DNA of 64,000 bases from Heracleum sosnowskyi (lineage: Eukaryota > Streptophyta > Magnoliopsida > Apiales > Apiaceae): positions 136,097,228-136,161,227 of the forward strand of contig CM061235.1 in the NCBI GenBank assembly GCA_030848705.1, given 5' to 3'. The notes under the pieces were generated by a model. That model did no database searches and was not told the DNA's origin. It worked only from the letters and a program-made list of their open reading frames with translations. This document shows positions 46,172 through 58,891 of this stretch, piece after piece. Every line of letters begins with the position of its first letter. The stretch's first letter is position 1. Position numbers and translations under genes: made by a program.

Positions 46172-46915
46172 ATGGAAGCCTTAATTCCACAGCTCCCAGA
46201 TCTTCTCATCTTCTTTTCATTTTATCTCACAATATATCTACTAGCCCACTTCCTCATCTTCAAAAACTGGAGCTCCAAGCTCCGACCCGAAGCTGCTAGC
46301 TGCCTAATCTCCTACTTTCATGGCTCTCCGGCCGTTTTCCTCGCCGGAAAAGCCTTACTTTCCGATCAAAATCGTGGGTTTGCTTCACCCAACACTCCTC
46401 TCCAAACCCTTGTTCTTGATTACAGTATTGCTTATTTTTTAATGGACCTCATTCATTATTTACTGTTTTACCCTTCTGATATTCTTTTTATAGCTCATCA
46501 TTTAGCCACATTGTTTGTATTTATGACTTGTCGATTTGTTGTTTTTCATGGGGCTTATGCTGTGCTTGTGCTTTTGATTATTGCTGAAGTCACTAGCTTT
46601 TGTCAAAACACTTGGACTTTAGCTTGTGCTAGGAGAAAAGATTCTGAGTTTGCTGATAAGGTGTTTGATGTTTTGTCTCCTTCATTTTATGCTCTTTATA
46701 GTGTTGTTAGGGGTTTTGTGGGGCCTTGGTTTTTGTATCAAATGGGGGCTTTTTATTATAGTGGGAAAGCTGGGGATTTGATTCCTACTTGGGTTTGGGT
46801 TTCTTGGGTTTTAGTTGTTTTTATGGCTATTCTTGTTAGTATAGTGTGGGTTTGTAATCTTTGGGTGGCGTTGTATAGGGAAAGAACTCGGAAATTTGAA
46901 ACTAAAGTTCGATAG
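46172..46915 (+). CDS. TLC-domain membrane protein (At5g14285-like)
   Basis: 247 residues, one exon. A TLC (TRAM/LAG1/CLN8) family protein with about six hydrophobic segments: residues ~7-30, ~45-65, ~78-98, ~103-125, ~130-150 and ~205-235. Diagnostic blocks are SYFHGSPAVFLAG, LDYSIAYFLMDLIHYL, DILFIAHHLATLFVFMTCR, VFHGAYAVLVLLIIAEVTS and GPWFLYQMGAFYYSGKAG. The paired His in AHH and the HY motif are typical of the fold. The biochemical role of this plant subgroup is not established. TLC proteins elsewhere include ceramide synthases, but the Lag1 motif was not seen. Two earlier in-frame ATGs (46118, 46148) exist. MEALIPQL at 46172 is chosen because it matches the family's N-terminus. Confidence 0.9.
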   Translation: MEALIPQLPDLLIFFSFYLTIYLLAHFLIFKNWSSKLRPEAASCLISYFHGSPAVFLAGKALLSDQNRGFASPNTPLQTLVLDYSIAYFLMDLIHYLLFYPSDILFIAHHLATLFVFMTCRFVVFHGAYAVLVLLIIAEVTSFCQNTWTLACARRKDSEFADKVFDVLSPSFYALYSVVRGFVGPWFLYQMGAFYYSGKAGDLIPTWVWVSWVLVVFMAILVSIVWVCNLWVALYRERTRKFETKVR

Positions 46916-47379
46916 TTGGATGATGAAGATGGGGTTTGATTTTAAATTCTTGTATGTTACATTGTTCAAAGTCTGTGAAAATCAATATGTACATGTTATG
47001 TTCTTGATTTTATAAAATTCTCAGTAAGGGTTAGTGTTTATAGTTTGTTTGTTCTGTTGACATTGTTTCATTTCTCTCCAATGAAATAGTACTATGTGCT
47101 ATCATTCCTGGTTAAGATAACATAAATTGTTTCGAAAGTCAAAGTGGAGAGTTTGAAGAGGGCCCGTACCGGTAAGCCATACTCAAGCACACATGTCTTC
47201 ATTGAAACTACGACCCCCAACTTTCCAGCGGAGGGAGAGGGGCCCCTTCGGTGTTTTAAGCCGTTTTGGTATACGAATTTTGTCTTTCTGAATATTGATT
47301 TAGTTGGTGATCTGAACAAGGTGATTTATTCTTCAGAATTGTTAGAGGTTGTCGTCAATATTAGTAAACATCTGACTTA

Positions 47380-48368
47380 TATTTGTTGCTATATTTTAAG
47401 CCTTTCGTCATCAAGAAGAAATAGACTTTATGGTTTTATAATACAGAAGATTTGAAAATGTTGTTTTGTTAGGAAAAGCCAAACTTAAAATATTTAAATT
47501 ATGCATGCTTGAACAAACATTTGATTTGCTGTCTGAACTAAAAGACACAAGTTGATTAATATAATTCTGTGATTAATACATAAACCTTATCTTGTAAGAT
47601 TCATCAACCAGAGAGTGAATAATCTAATTTGTAGGTACATAAGTTGTTGGTCAAGGCTTGTAGAGAGCTAGGTAGTTTTTTGACATCTTGCGGCAACGTT
47701 GAAATTTTCTTTTAATTCAGTGTTCTATGTATCATACTGCAGAAGGTTAATCTTGGATCTTACATGTTGTAGTTTGTTATTTGACATACATGGTACTTGT
47801 TGATTCTGTTTCTACTCAGAAATTTTGAAAAAGTGATCATCTCATGAATGCTTTCTGTTTTATGAACATTGAACATTTTTGAAACTAGTATGGGTAGTTA
47901 ATACGAGGACCTCTATTGCTGTATGTTAAGTCTTCAGCCATCTAGAAGATTTAAAGACTTTGTGGCTTTTTATTCATTAGATTTGAAACCAGTGTTTACT
48001 TGGAAGAGAAAGAGACCAAACTTAGAATGTTTAAATTATCTGAATTTGAGCTAAATTTTACTTTGATGTCTGAACTAAAGGACACAAGGATGATCACTTC
48101 AAAATTTTCTGACAAATTCATAAAACTTACTACTTATGTACGATTGTTTAACCAGAGTGAATACTATTAAAGTGTTAGTGCAGAAGTTGTTGGATGTCCA
48201 AGTAGTTTTTTGACATCTTGTGGTGGCATTAACACTCTTTTATACTACATATTGTTTATATAGGAAACTATGAATGTGTTAGTGCAGAAGTTGTTGGATG
48301 TCTAAGTAGTTTTTTGACATCTTGTGGTGGCATTAACACTCTTTTATACTACATATTGTTTATATTGG
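47380..48368. repeat. Nested tandem duplications downstream of the TLC gene
   Basis: A ~310-bp block at about 47385-47700 is repeated in diverged form at about 47920-48225. Shared words in order are GTCTGAACTAAA-GACACAAG, AACCAGAG-GTGAAT and GTAGTTTTTTGACATCTTG. The end of the second copy is itself duplicated: a 104-bp unit at 48172-48275 and 48276-48368 is nearly identical (GTGTTAGTGCAGAAGTTGTT). No protein reading frame spans the copies. Confidence 0.7.
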
Positions 48369-49252
48369 AACTTTCAGTATATTGTTTTAGTTAATTGTAT
48401 AAAATAAATGGTGCTGATTGATTTTGATTTTACTCTATATATAGGAAAAGTGATGCAGAAGCAGTTATGTAAGAATTTTAAATGCCAGCAGCTGCTAAAT
48501 ATAGTAAGATGATCATACTGTCTGAAGGTTCTCCTTTTCTGCTTCTCACTGTTGGCCCTTGATAGAGTTTGTCGGTGTACTTGGTACTCATAGTCAAACT
48601 ACCGAGATGAAGAGTAGTTTAGAGCTTTCAGATGTTCAAGGATCTGCATCTATGAAGGGAGGGGCGATAGACTATTTTAGTTGTGATTTAATAAAAGCTC
48701 ACTGAATTTGTTATCCAGATTTAAGTGTTGGCGGAATTCAGAAGTATGTACTTGTCTTTTACCCGAAAGCCTATCATGGCCCTTCCCTTGCCCTTACGGC
48801 ACCCCATGAACCATGGTCCATGGACGTAGAAAATGGATTTAGGCAAGATTTTAGATTGTAGGAGTATAAAAGTGTGGGACTGTGGAGGGTGGTATTGGGT
48901 TGTGTACAGTGAGAGGCATGTTAAGTTTTTTAGTTAAAGGTGAAGGGCACTTTGCCTTGAAGTATTCATCGATCAGGGGAAACAAACTTTTACCCTTTGA
49001 ATAGAAAAATATACCAAAAAGTGTGCAAAACATAAATATGAGTAATTATAGATGTGTATACATAACAACCAATGCACAATGAAATAGAAGATGTTTATAG
49101 AACACACTTTCAGCTGCTACTCGCGGTCCTCAAGGATATTATGTACTTGTTGACCTCAATCTGTTCGTAGATACTGTCAGCACATTAAGTTATTCCATGT
49201 TTATTTTGTAGTTCTTTCATATTTGGTGCAGTCCAAGGTCTTGGAAGATGAT
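48369..49252. other. Intergenic, no gene recognised
   Basis: Ordinary AT-rich sequence that should include the 3' UTR of the first LHT gene at its right end. Nothing else can be supported. Confidence 0.4.
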
Positions 49253-51880
49253 CTAGTTGTAGAATTTGTAGTCTTTAGCGCTCAGAATAATATTCCTTAG
49301 CCCTCCAATAGGCGATAAAGTCATCAGGAGGAGGCCGAGAACAATGCAGACCTGAAAGCCATTGAGCCAAAACAGATTGTAAATCTCGCAAACTTAACAT
49401 ACCCAATTTATCACCAGAACTTGAGATTTCATAGCATATCATACCCAATTAGCAAACCAAGAAAAGCTGTACTTCTTTGGTTTAACGATTGCGAGCCACA
49501 TCACGCATGGGAGCTGGAACACAAAGTATGGATGTGAGATTAGTATTCTACTAAAGTTTACCACGCTACTTAGAAATCTATCAACACACAATGGTACTTA
49601 CAAAGTAAGTTGTTGGGGCGAAAGCAAACCCTCCAAAAAATCCGAGGAGACCACCGAAGAATGGGAACGTGATTCCGACAAACATTGTAAACGCTGGAAG
49701 CAAGAAATATGTATCATATATGTAATTATGTATCTCAGAGACTTTAGCAATCAGTGATTGAATTTACTAACCAACATATGTGTTTCGTGTGATAAATCGA
49801 AGTAGTAGACTAGGCTTGAAGCGCAGTTTTTTCACCAACAAGGTTTCTATCATGTCGAAGACGGGCATTGCATAGATCTGCATTCAAATATTATATAGGA
49901 CTTGGTGAAAATGGCCTGATGTGCAAAGAGTTATACAACTTAATACGACGGGGAATCTACTCCACCTGATAACTTCCAATAACGTGGATGACAACAAACA
50001 TGTTAGCTGCTGCAATAAGCCATGCAGGTTTTTCTAAAGAGATGAGGATATTGTCTTCGACAGTGTTTCCAAACATTTTGTAGCCTATCAGAGCTACTGG
50101 AAAATAGCACAAGGCTACGACAAAGTATGCAACCATCACTCCTTTCCACATGGGCCCTTTGGATGGCTTCTCAGGTGTTGAAGGTATTGTTGCCTGAATC
50201 TCCAGTACCACATTGTGTCCAGCATATGCAAAGGCTACATCACCCAAGGCGGTGAAGAAGTTAAAGACTGTTCCCGGGATGGATTTAGATCTGTATCCGT
50301 ATTCAACATTTGGTTGGACTCCTTTGTGGAGAGAAGCTGACCAAGCAATGGTGGAGTAACTGCACAATACCAATAACAAAAAGGTGCTTATATAAGACAA
50401 GGAAGAGGAACTACAAGTGATCATAATGGAAATTGATGTATAAAGAGATGAGGTTTACGTCAAAGACATGACTGCAGCTGCCAAAGAGACCCCAGAGATA
50501 GAGTTGAAGTTGGGGAGGTGGGACAGTACAAAATGAACAGAAGCGAAGATCATGATAAAGAATGTGAGTTTGATATCATTGCAATCAGGGCATACGGTTT
50601 GATGGAACTTCTGCAGAGATTTTCCTCCCGTGACCATGTATACTATATTCACACCTACCTCAACGATCAGCTGCTGTGGTACCACAATATAAAGGCCAAG
50701 CTTTTCACCGAATGCATGTTGGCCTAATTCATGGTAACGATCAAATCGCTTCCCAGGAACCATTTCATGCATTTCAACCATTTGCCAGAGTGTGTATAAT
50801 GTAATGACCCAGGACAAGATAAGTATTACAATACCAGGTCCCCTGCATTAGGGTCAGATAAACATCTCAGAGACAAGAAACTTCAGTTCCACTCGATAAA
50901 CCTTATCAGCATATCAAGTCAAAGGGATGTGTTATGGAAATATCAAAGATAATCCCAATTAAAACTTCTTTGTATTGTTGTGGAGCCAAGGAAAACAAAT
51001 AATCTACCATTCTTATTATGAATCTTTAGAGAAAGTATATGTACAGCGTTGGTTTGTTGCAAATCTAATTTCGATTATTAACTTTTAAAGGGCTTCTATA
51101 AAATTTTAAGATTGTTTTTCTCTTCTGTTAAAATCAATTGCAATATATTGAACTCCTAATTTCTTTCTACTAACCATCCAAGAGCTGCCATAGCATAAGG
51201 TAGACTTAGGACGCCTGCTCCAACCATAGCAGTGACATTGTGGAAAGCTGAGTACCACCATTTCGCATTCCTTGATGAGGTGATAGGAAGCCAGTCATCG
51301 ATTGCCTTCTGCTCCGCTGCCTTCTCTGCTGCTAACTTCTCAGCCTGGAATTGGCATCAAAATTGCAATATATAATTGAATATTCTATATGGATTAACTT
51401 GCATGGGGTTTATTCAGTGGATCATATGACCGGTTTGAGGTGAAAACAGTAAGTAAACCCTTGAGTGGACCTGGATCTCCAAAGAGAAGCAGGAAGCGGA
51501 AGCATCCAAGGAAACGGAAGCCTATCAGCTTTTTAAGATTGCAATTTAAAACTAACATATATGTTTCCCACTGCCAGTGTTAAATCTTTTCGTTTGATAT
51601 ATATCCGTACTTTGCTTTAGACAAATTTTGATTTCTATATATTTTTTGATGCAATTTTGAAGCGTAAAAAATATGCTGCGTGACATAACTCAGGAGCCAA
51701 AAAAGTGAAGCAATCTAGCAGATTATAAGAAATTAAAGCAAATATGTTGGTTCTAATGTTAATGGAAATCCATAAAACAAAAACAAGAGAGTGTACGTGC
51801 AAGGGTACTTGAGAGTTTGCTTCTGATGGGGCTGAAGCAGCATATGATTTATCGTCCTCTGATAAAGCTTGAGTTCCCAT
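49253..51880 (-). CDS. LHT1-like: LHT1-like amino acid/proton symporter, copy A
   Basis: Plasma-membrane lysine/histidine-type transporter (AAAP family, PF01490-like) for broad amino acid uptake. Exons: 51880-51809, 51344-51175, 50842-50459, 50359-49966, 49877-49772, 49693-49602, 49513-49445 and 49351-49253. All are GT-AG in consistent phase and give 461 residues, close to the Arabidopsis LHT1 length. A hydrophilic N-terminus (MGTQALSEDDKSYAAS) is followed by EKAAEQKAIDDWLPIT. About eleven hydrophobic segments follow, with WWYSAFHNVTAMVGAGVL, MHEMVPGKRFDRYHELGQ, YIVVPQQLIVEVGVN, AYAGHNVVLEIQATIPST and GSYQIYAMPVFDM. The C-terminus is SAKDYKFYN. It lies in tandem with a second copy and faces the same way. 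The intact frame argues for a functional gene. Confidence 0.93.
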
Positions 51881-54385
51881 GGTTATACCCGAAATAGAAG
51901 TTTAAGCAGAAAACAAAACGATCGCTATTATTACTTGTACCAAGTTATATATAAACTTGGGAACGATAAAATCAGTGTGAACAGCTATACAATATAGTGA
52001 TCTGCCGTAGGCGCTATGGTTTAATAATGTAGAAAAATTTATAGAGCAGATTAGGATAATGACATTTATATTGTCTTTTGTTTTGTCCCTTAACTTGTAG
52101 CTAGCCGGAGAGGGATCTTCTAATAAACAAATGTAGAAACCAAGTCTCCGTGCTATGGAACCTGAAAGCTATTGAGATGTAACTTAGTTATATTAAAATT
52201 CATTCTTGTTAACTACGATCAAGTTGATTAGGAAGCTTACACCAATGGTAGTGTCTTTAATCAGTGTCTTGTTTTGAAACATACCTTAGAGATGTACATC
52301 ATGTAAACAATAATGTAATCAAATGGAAGTTTATATTCTTACCGATATCTAGTTTATATACGATTACACTCTGTCTACTGATCCATATCCTCTTGTCTTT
52401 TCATGTCATAGAGATTTGATTAGGGGGGCGTTACTTAAAGGCTATGCAAGATGGAAGTACATGCTTCGGAACTTTCATTTATAAAAAGCGTCTGATATAA
52501 GTCGTTACAGTGTGATTTACAAAGTTGGTTTCCTCTCCTGCATCTGCCTCTTTTTGTCTATCATGTACATTGTACCCGATATCACTACTTGCAAGCTGTA
52601 GGAGACGATTACAAGAGATTTATCATGTATCAGAGCTACTTTTCTCCTGTTTTCATTAGCCTGGATAAAAAGTCTACGCAAAGGAGAAGTTACTTATGCT
52701 GCCAAGTGCCAAGGCAACAATCTGTGTTCACTTGGATGATTTTGTAGCATTTTAGGCCAACAAGCCTTTCTCAATGGCTCTGAACTCTGAAGCTTCGGTT
52801 TTAAGATAAAAAAGATGCTGAGCATATTCAGAAACAACAATCTTTTCGCTAGCCTGGTCTCTTTTGTTGATTTAAGATAATTCTTGAACAAAACTATGGT
52901 TGTGACACTTGGGTAGTTGTAAATTGAACTTTATCAGAATGTGTATAGCAATCAGCAAACAGTTACAGCCATGACACTTGGCTTGGTTATTTCCTCAGGG
53001 AAAGAAACAAAATAAGCTTATACTGATTGATCCAACATATAAGAATGTTTGGGCTTTTAATTTTTCAGTCTCAGTGAAAAAGCAACAAACGTAATTAATC
53101 ATTCCAAGATCTTAATTTATCAATTTATACCATTCAGATTTAACAAATGAACCTGATAACAAGGACTGAAAATGTACATTGATCATAATGTGCACGGAGA
53201 AAGAGGTTTTTAAGGAGAACACTTGCTTTTGAAGTGTGTTTGGAGGTCGAAAACCACTGCAAGTCTGCAACCTTCTTGTTGCATTGTGTTTAAATTCCAA
53301 ACTTACATTAGTGATGATCCAGACAAGCTGTGTTTGTGAACCAAATGAACTGTTTCTGATGTCAGAATTATGAGACTGACAAAAATTGCATCAAATTTGA
53401 TCTTCTACTAGAATATGTTAAAAATAAACAGTACTGTAATTACTGATCAGACTGATACATAGTTGGCTAATTTTGTATTCAGAAATTTAATTAAAAGTAT
53501 GCTCTATAACAGGCGTAGTTTGAATTCCCATTAAAATTCTACAAACGGCATGATGGTATGAAGAAGAAATCTAAGGACGGCTAAATACAACGCACCTATA
53601 GAAATGGAAAAATTCAAAGTAATCTGCGCGCGCAGCTGTATGCTGCAAATAAGATGCTGCCTGCTGGTTGGTGCGATGGAAAGAGGAAAATAGCTACATG
53701 GTTTTAGCCATTTGGCAGACAGAGGATGCTAATATGTCATGAATCAAGACACTCCAATATGTATATCAAGCAGATAATGACAGCTAAAACCTTAATTTCC
53801 TTGCAATGCTCATAAAAATTGGATTTGGTTTTTTTTCCCCGAATCTTTTGAAAACTTGCGATCCTGCACTAAATCATGATGTTATAGCATGCCTTATACT
53901 GATAATGTTGTTTATAATTTGTTTTGCTCTTCCATTTCAAATTTAAGAGTATAGCATTTATGCTTTTCTCTGAGAAACTTCAGCACTCTACAAGAATCAA
54001 GACCCAATGTGGCTATGTGTGTCTGCAAATTTTGCTTCAACTTTTCAAAGATTATAAATTTGCTATCAATTTATTCATTCCAAATATTAACCAGAAGAAA
54101 AGGCACACACATGTTGTATATTATACACACAATACAAGAAGAAAAATATTAACAGGAAAGGCCTTGCGGATCGTACAATGTTGCCTCCTTTCCGCCTTCC
54201 CTTTCGCTGTATTGAACGTTCAATATGATAGTAATACTCCTGTAATCTTTAGTTATCACTCTAACACAAGGTTTCCGATGTTCTATCTAAAATGCACAGT
54301 ATAATTTGTTCATGACCAGTGGGAGCTGCTTCTAATTTTCCTTCTAAGATAATCTACAAGATCCATCTTTCTTGCTGATTCACGC
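51881..54385. other. Spacer between the two LHT genes
   Basis: Holds the promoter of copy A (right of 51880) and the 3' UTR of copy B (left of 54386). No gene was found. Scattered 60-130 codon frames (for example near 52694-52891 on - and 53924-54304 on +) match nothing known to me and have no family motif. Confidence 0.45.
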
Positions 54386-57300
54386 TTATGAGAAAAATTC
54401 ATAGTTCTTGGCTTGAAGTACGATCTGCCTTAGCCCTCCGATAGGTGCTAAAATCATTAGGCATAAGCCAATGAAAATGCATATCTGAAATTGAAGATAA
54501 CAGTTCAAGTCAAATCAGTAATGCTAGTCCGATGGACCATTCATAAGATTCTTAAACAACTTTAGGCTTCACTTACCCAGTTTGTAAACCAAGACAGACT
54601 GAATCTCCTCGGCTTGTAGATAGCAAGCCACATTACACAAGGGAGCTAGATAAAAACAATGAAATTTGTGAGCTTTTTCTTCAAGTTTAGCTTCATCATA
54701 AACATGAGGTTGCACAATCAAAATGTAACTTACGAAATATGTGGTTGGCGCAAAGGCGAATCCTCCAAAAAATGCAAGAAGGCCACCAAAGAAAGGGAAA
54801 CAAATGGCGATAAACATCGTAAATGCTGAAAGCAAACAATATTGGTTTTAACCTCAATTTTAGATATCTCCCTTTGCAAATAAATCACAGCCCGTAATCT
54901 ATCGTCTAAACTCTAAACACACGTTTACTTACCAACGTATATATTCCTTGTAATAAAACGTAGTGCTGCAGTTGGTCTGAAATTTAATTTCTTCACCAGC
55001 AAAGTTTCAATCATATCAAATACCGGCATAGCATAGATCTACAGTCACCAAGACAAAATTAGCCAATCAGCAAGAACTGATAAACATAGGATAAACGTCC
55101 TACTTGAACTCAATTATAGGCTTTACCTGATAGCTTCCGATAACATGGAAAACAACAAACATGTTGGCCATTGCAATGAGCCATTTGGGTTTCTCCAAGT
55201 CTATAAGAATATTATCTGTAACTTTATTGCCAAAAATATAAAATCCAACAAGAGCAACAGGGAAGTAACACAAGGCTACAACTATGTATGCCACGATCAC
55301 TCCCTTCCACATCGGACCCTTGGAAGGCTTTTCAGGTGTAGAAGGAATTGTTGCCTGAATCTCTAAAACCACATTGTGTCCAGCATATGCAAACGCAACA
55401 TCTCCCAATGCACTAAAGAAGTTAAAAACTTTCCCTGCTGTAGACTTAGCCTTGTAGCCATAGTCCACATCTTGTTGAACGCCTTTGTCAACAGAGGCTG
55501 ACCAAGCAATAGTAGAGTAACTGCATGACATATATGAAACCTTAGTTTTTCACTCACAAATTTATGTTCTGTTTTTATCTTTTAAAAAAAATCGTGATCA
55601 GCAAGTGAATATTGACGGTTACCTCAAGGACATGATTGCTGCTACTAAAGAAACCCAAGAGATGGAATTGAAGTTGGGGAGATGGGAGAGAACAAAGTGA
55701 ACAGAGGCGAAGATCATGATGAAGTAGGTGAGTTTGATTTTTTTGCAATCCTCACAGACTGTATCATGGAATTTCTGCAGGGATTTTCCTCCAGTAACCA
55801 TGTAGATAATGTTGACACTAACCTCAACAATTAATTGTTGAGGCACCACGATATAGAGACCGAGTTTCTGACCAAAAGCTTGCTGCCCTAGCTCGTGGTA
55901 TCTGTCAAAACGCTTACCAGGTATCATTTCATGCATTTGCACCATTTGCCATAAGGTGTATAATGTGATAATCCATGATATAACCAGCACTGCCACACCA
56001 GGACCCCTGCATAGCACAGCAATTCAGATATACTCTACTTCTATATCAACATGTAATTATTTGTAACAGATCTATATACGACAATTTACTAAGAAAACAG
56101 AATTCTAATTTATTTTAATTTTTTTGGGTTGAAGCATAAAATTTACCATCCAAGTTCTGCCATGGCATAAGGGAGACTGAGAACTCCAGCTCCAACCATA
56201 GCGGTGACATTGTGGAATGCTGAATACCACCATTTTGCATTCCTCGCAGACGTTATGGGAAGCCAGTCGTCGATGGCCTTCTCTCTGGCAGTCCTCTGAT
56301 CAACCTATTAGAATGATCATGTCACATTTTTTCCCATTCAGTATACTCGAAATCACCAAGAAAAATTTAAGTAAAATTTGTGGGTGGATGGAGAATAAAT
56401 TGATTTTCCAAAGATAATTACTACAGTATAAAGTATCATATCATATGACTTCAAATTTGACATGTAGCCACATGTGGCCATGTGGGCATATCAACTGTAT
56501 CTCCAAATTTTTTGTGGATGGTGGTAGGACAGCATATCCTTGTCTTTTTTAAGAATGTGTTTCATCTTTATATAATTTTTTGAAGATTCTTCCCTCGAGT
56601 ATGTTTGGATAAAGTTAAAATTATTGTTGATCACTTAAAATTGCTAAAAATAATAAATAAAAAGTTAAAATTATCTATTTGGATAATTTTATATTATAAA
56701 TAGTCTATGAATTATTAAAAATGTAAATATAAAAATTAATTTGCTAAATAGCATATTTGAATGATAATATTAATTTTTACTAAATAAAATCACGAAAACA
56801 AAATAAGTTGTTCAAAAAAGTATCTCAAACCAATTTTTGCTTTTAAATTATTTATTTTTTTTGAAATTAAGTAATCTTCCATTAAACTTGAACATCCTTC
56901 AAGATTACATTTTGAATATCAGACGAAGAAATCTATTCCCCTAAACACACAATCAACTATAAAATAAGATGTTCTAACTATAGCATGATCAATTTTCTAA
57001 TTTATTACATAAATAAACAATTTTCAGCTCAAAGTAAGCCTCATAGTCAACAGGTTGACTCGGCCCTCCATTATTTACTAAAACTTGTAGACTACTTGAA
57101 AATTGGAATATATATTGAGTAGCGTAATCAAATTAACAAGTCGAATAGATCGTATTCAAAGCCTGAGAATCAGCTCTGGCGTGGGAAGACTTGGACATAG
57201 GATGTGAAAATGGACACATGACTATATATCTTTTATTATAGCAGATAGCGGACTCAGACTGTTGTCTAGGAAACTAATAGTCTATTACTATCAACGCCAC

Positions 57301-57905
57301 AAGTTGTTAATTCTAAAAGAGAGATATATATTTAAATGAAATCTTGCTGGGAATTATCAGTAAATTAGGTACGCGAAACGAAAGGTACACGACCCAACAT
57401 GGACTACTGAAAATGACTAAATGAAAGTCTAGTAATTTAGATTGTGAATATAAGATGGAAACTGGAAAGCAAATTAGAAACATGGCAATTGGCAAACGGC
57501 TAGACTGGTTGAGAGGCAGAACATGAGCATATTAATGCTTGCAGTTGCAGGCTCATACATATCAGATTTTAGATAAAACTATGCAGGCATGTCAGCGTAA
57601 GTGAGAAATGATCTTAGAGCAACATGCAGATCTTTATTCCCCTAACAGACACCAGAGAAAAGAGTCACTTAGTATCTGCAATTACTATTGTTGCGCATGT
57701 TTAAGTGATGCTAATATCGGACAATTCGGTCTCAGACTCTTTATTTCATGTCGGACACTTTCAACCGAGGCCAAATTATAAATTAAGCGACATAAAGTTG
57801 CACAAGCTCAAGTGACTGAAAAACATTGCAGCTAACAGAGGAAGAAAGAGATATTACATTGTTGTTGTTGTCATCATAATGACCATTTTCAGCTTGAGTA
57901 ACCAT
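54386..57905 (-). CDS. LHT1-like: LHT1-like amino acid/proton symporter, copy B
   Basis: Eight exons: 57905-57858, 56304-56147, 56006-55623, 55520-55127, 55038-54933, 54825-54734, 54645-54577 and 54484-54386. Exon lengths 3 to 8 (384, 394, 106, 92, 69, 99) equal those of copy A exactly, so the two arose by tandem duplication. 449 residues. The N-terminus is MVTQAENGHYDDNNNN, unlike copy A; VDQRTAREKAIDDWLPIT then joins the common part. The core differs in scattered places (ELGWGPGVAVLVISW; VCEDCKKIKLTYF; FYIFGNKVTDNIL) and ends QAKNYEFFS. Intron 1 is long (1553 bp). An in-frame ATG 26 codons upstream (57983) exists, but the MVTQ start matches LHT1 better. Frame intact, likely functional. Confidence 0.93.
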
Positions 57906-58302
57906 GACTTTACAATTGAGTGAAGCTGGAATTGCAAGACAAAACAGAAGCTGCTGAAACGGTGAACTTTCAGTTAAACTCAAAGCTCATAACAATTGAA
58001 ACCTCTGCCTACATGTATTTATAATAAAAAGAGTCAGGCTCCCACTTCATTAATTTGAGTTTACACTCTATTAATACAATGACGTACAATTGTATCCTTC
58101 CATAGTGTTGACTCCGAATTTTGAATGCATAATATGCTTTTCTACTAATTTCGCAGAAACAGCACACATCTTAGTCATCAATTACTATCTTTTATATTTT
58201 CGTTGAAATTTCAGCTGACTTTGAAGAAACAGCATTAAACGTATACACATTATATACATTAATCTTCTTAATTATCATGATGTACATGTAGCAAGTAATA
58301 AT

Positions 58303-58820
58303 GGGTTAAATATTAAATTGGTCGCCGAATTGAAAATCAGATATCATTTTCATTACGGGGTATCGTTTTAATCATTAAAGTCATCATAAACATTAAACAG
58401 ATAACTCTAAATATGTGTTTGGAAAATAAAAATAATTTTTCTCGAGTTCTACACATATTTCTGCAATGCTACTACAACCAAATTAAAAGTTATGAATTCT
58501 ATTATTTCAGATAATATATTTAGATTTTAAAAAATTCATTTTACTATTTATTTTTAATTAAATCAAAATAAATAACTATAAAAAAAAAATCTAAATATAA
58601 TATCTTAAATACTAGAGTTCACAACTTTTTATTTGGTTGCGGTAGTATTCAAGAAATATGTGTAGAACTTATATAAATTATTTTTACTTTTCAAACACAT
58701 ATTTAGATGTATCCATTTGATATTTATGATTACTTTAGTGATTGAAGTGATACCCCGTTGAGATCAGTGATGAAAATGATATATGGTTTTCACTTCACTG
58801 ACCACTTTGATATTTAACCC
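58303..58820. mobile_element. Mutator-like MITE, same family as the one in the SDH5 intron
   Basis: 518 bp. It starts GGGTTAAATATTAAATTGG and ends GACCACTTTGATATTTAACCC. Its interior matches 1492-2015 over most of its length (for example TTACTATTTATTTTTAAT and GATACCCCGTTGAGATCAGT). No exact target duplication is left. It begins about 400 bp upstream of the copy B start codon. Confidence 0.85.
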
Positions 58821-58891
58821 TGCAGTTATGTGAAGTCATTATATCGTGCTTGTACATATTTCAACAATTTAAGGTTATCGTCATATCTACG

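Noticed and set aside
53924..54304. 126-codon plus-strand open frame near the end of LHT copy B
   Set aside because: No recognisable domain, unbiased AT-rich composition, and no start or splice support.
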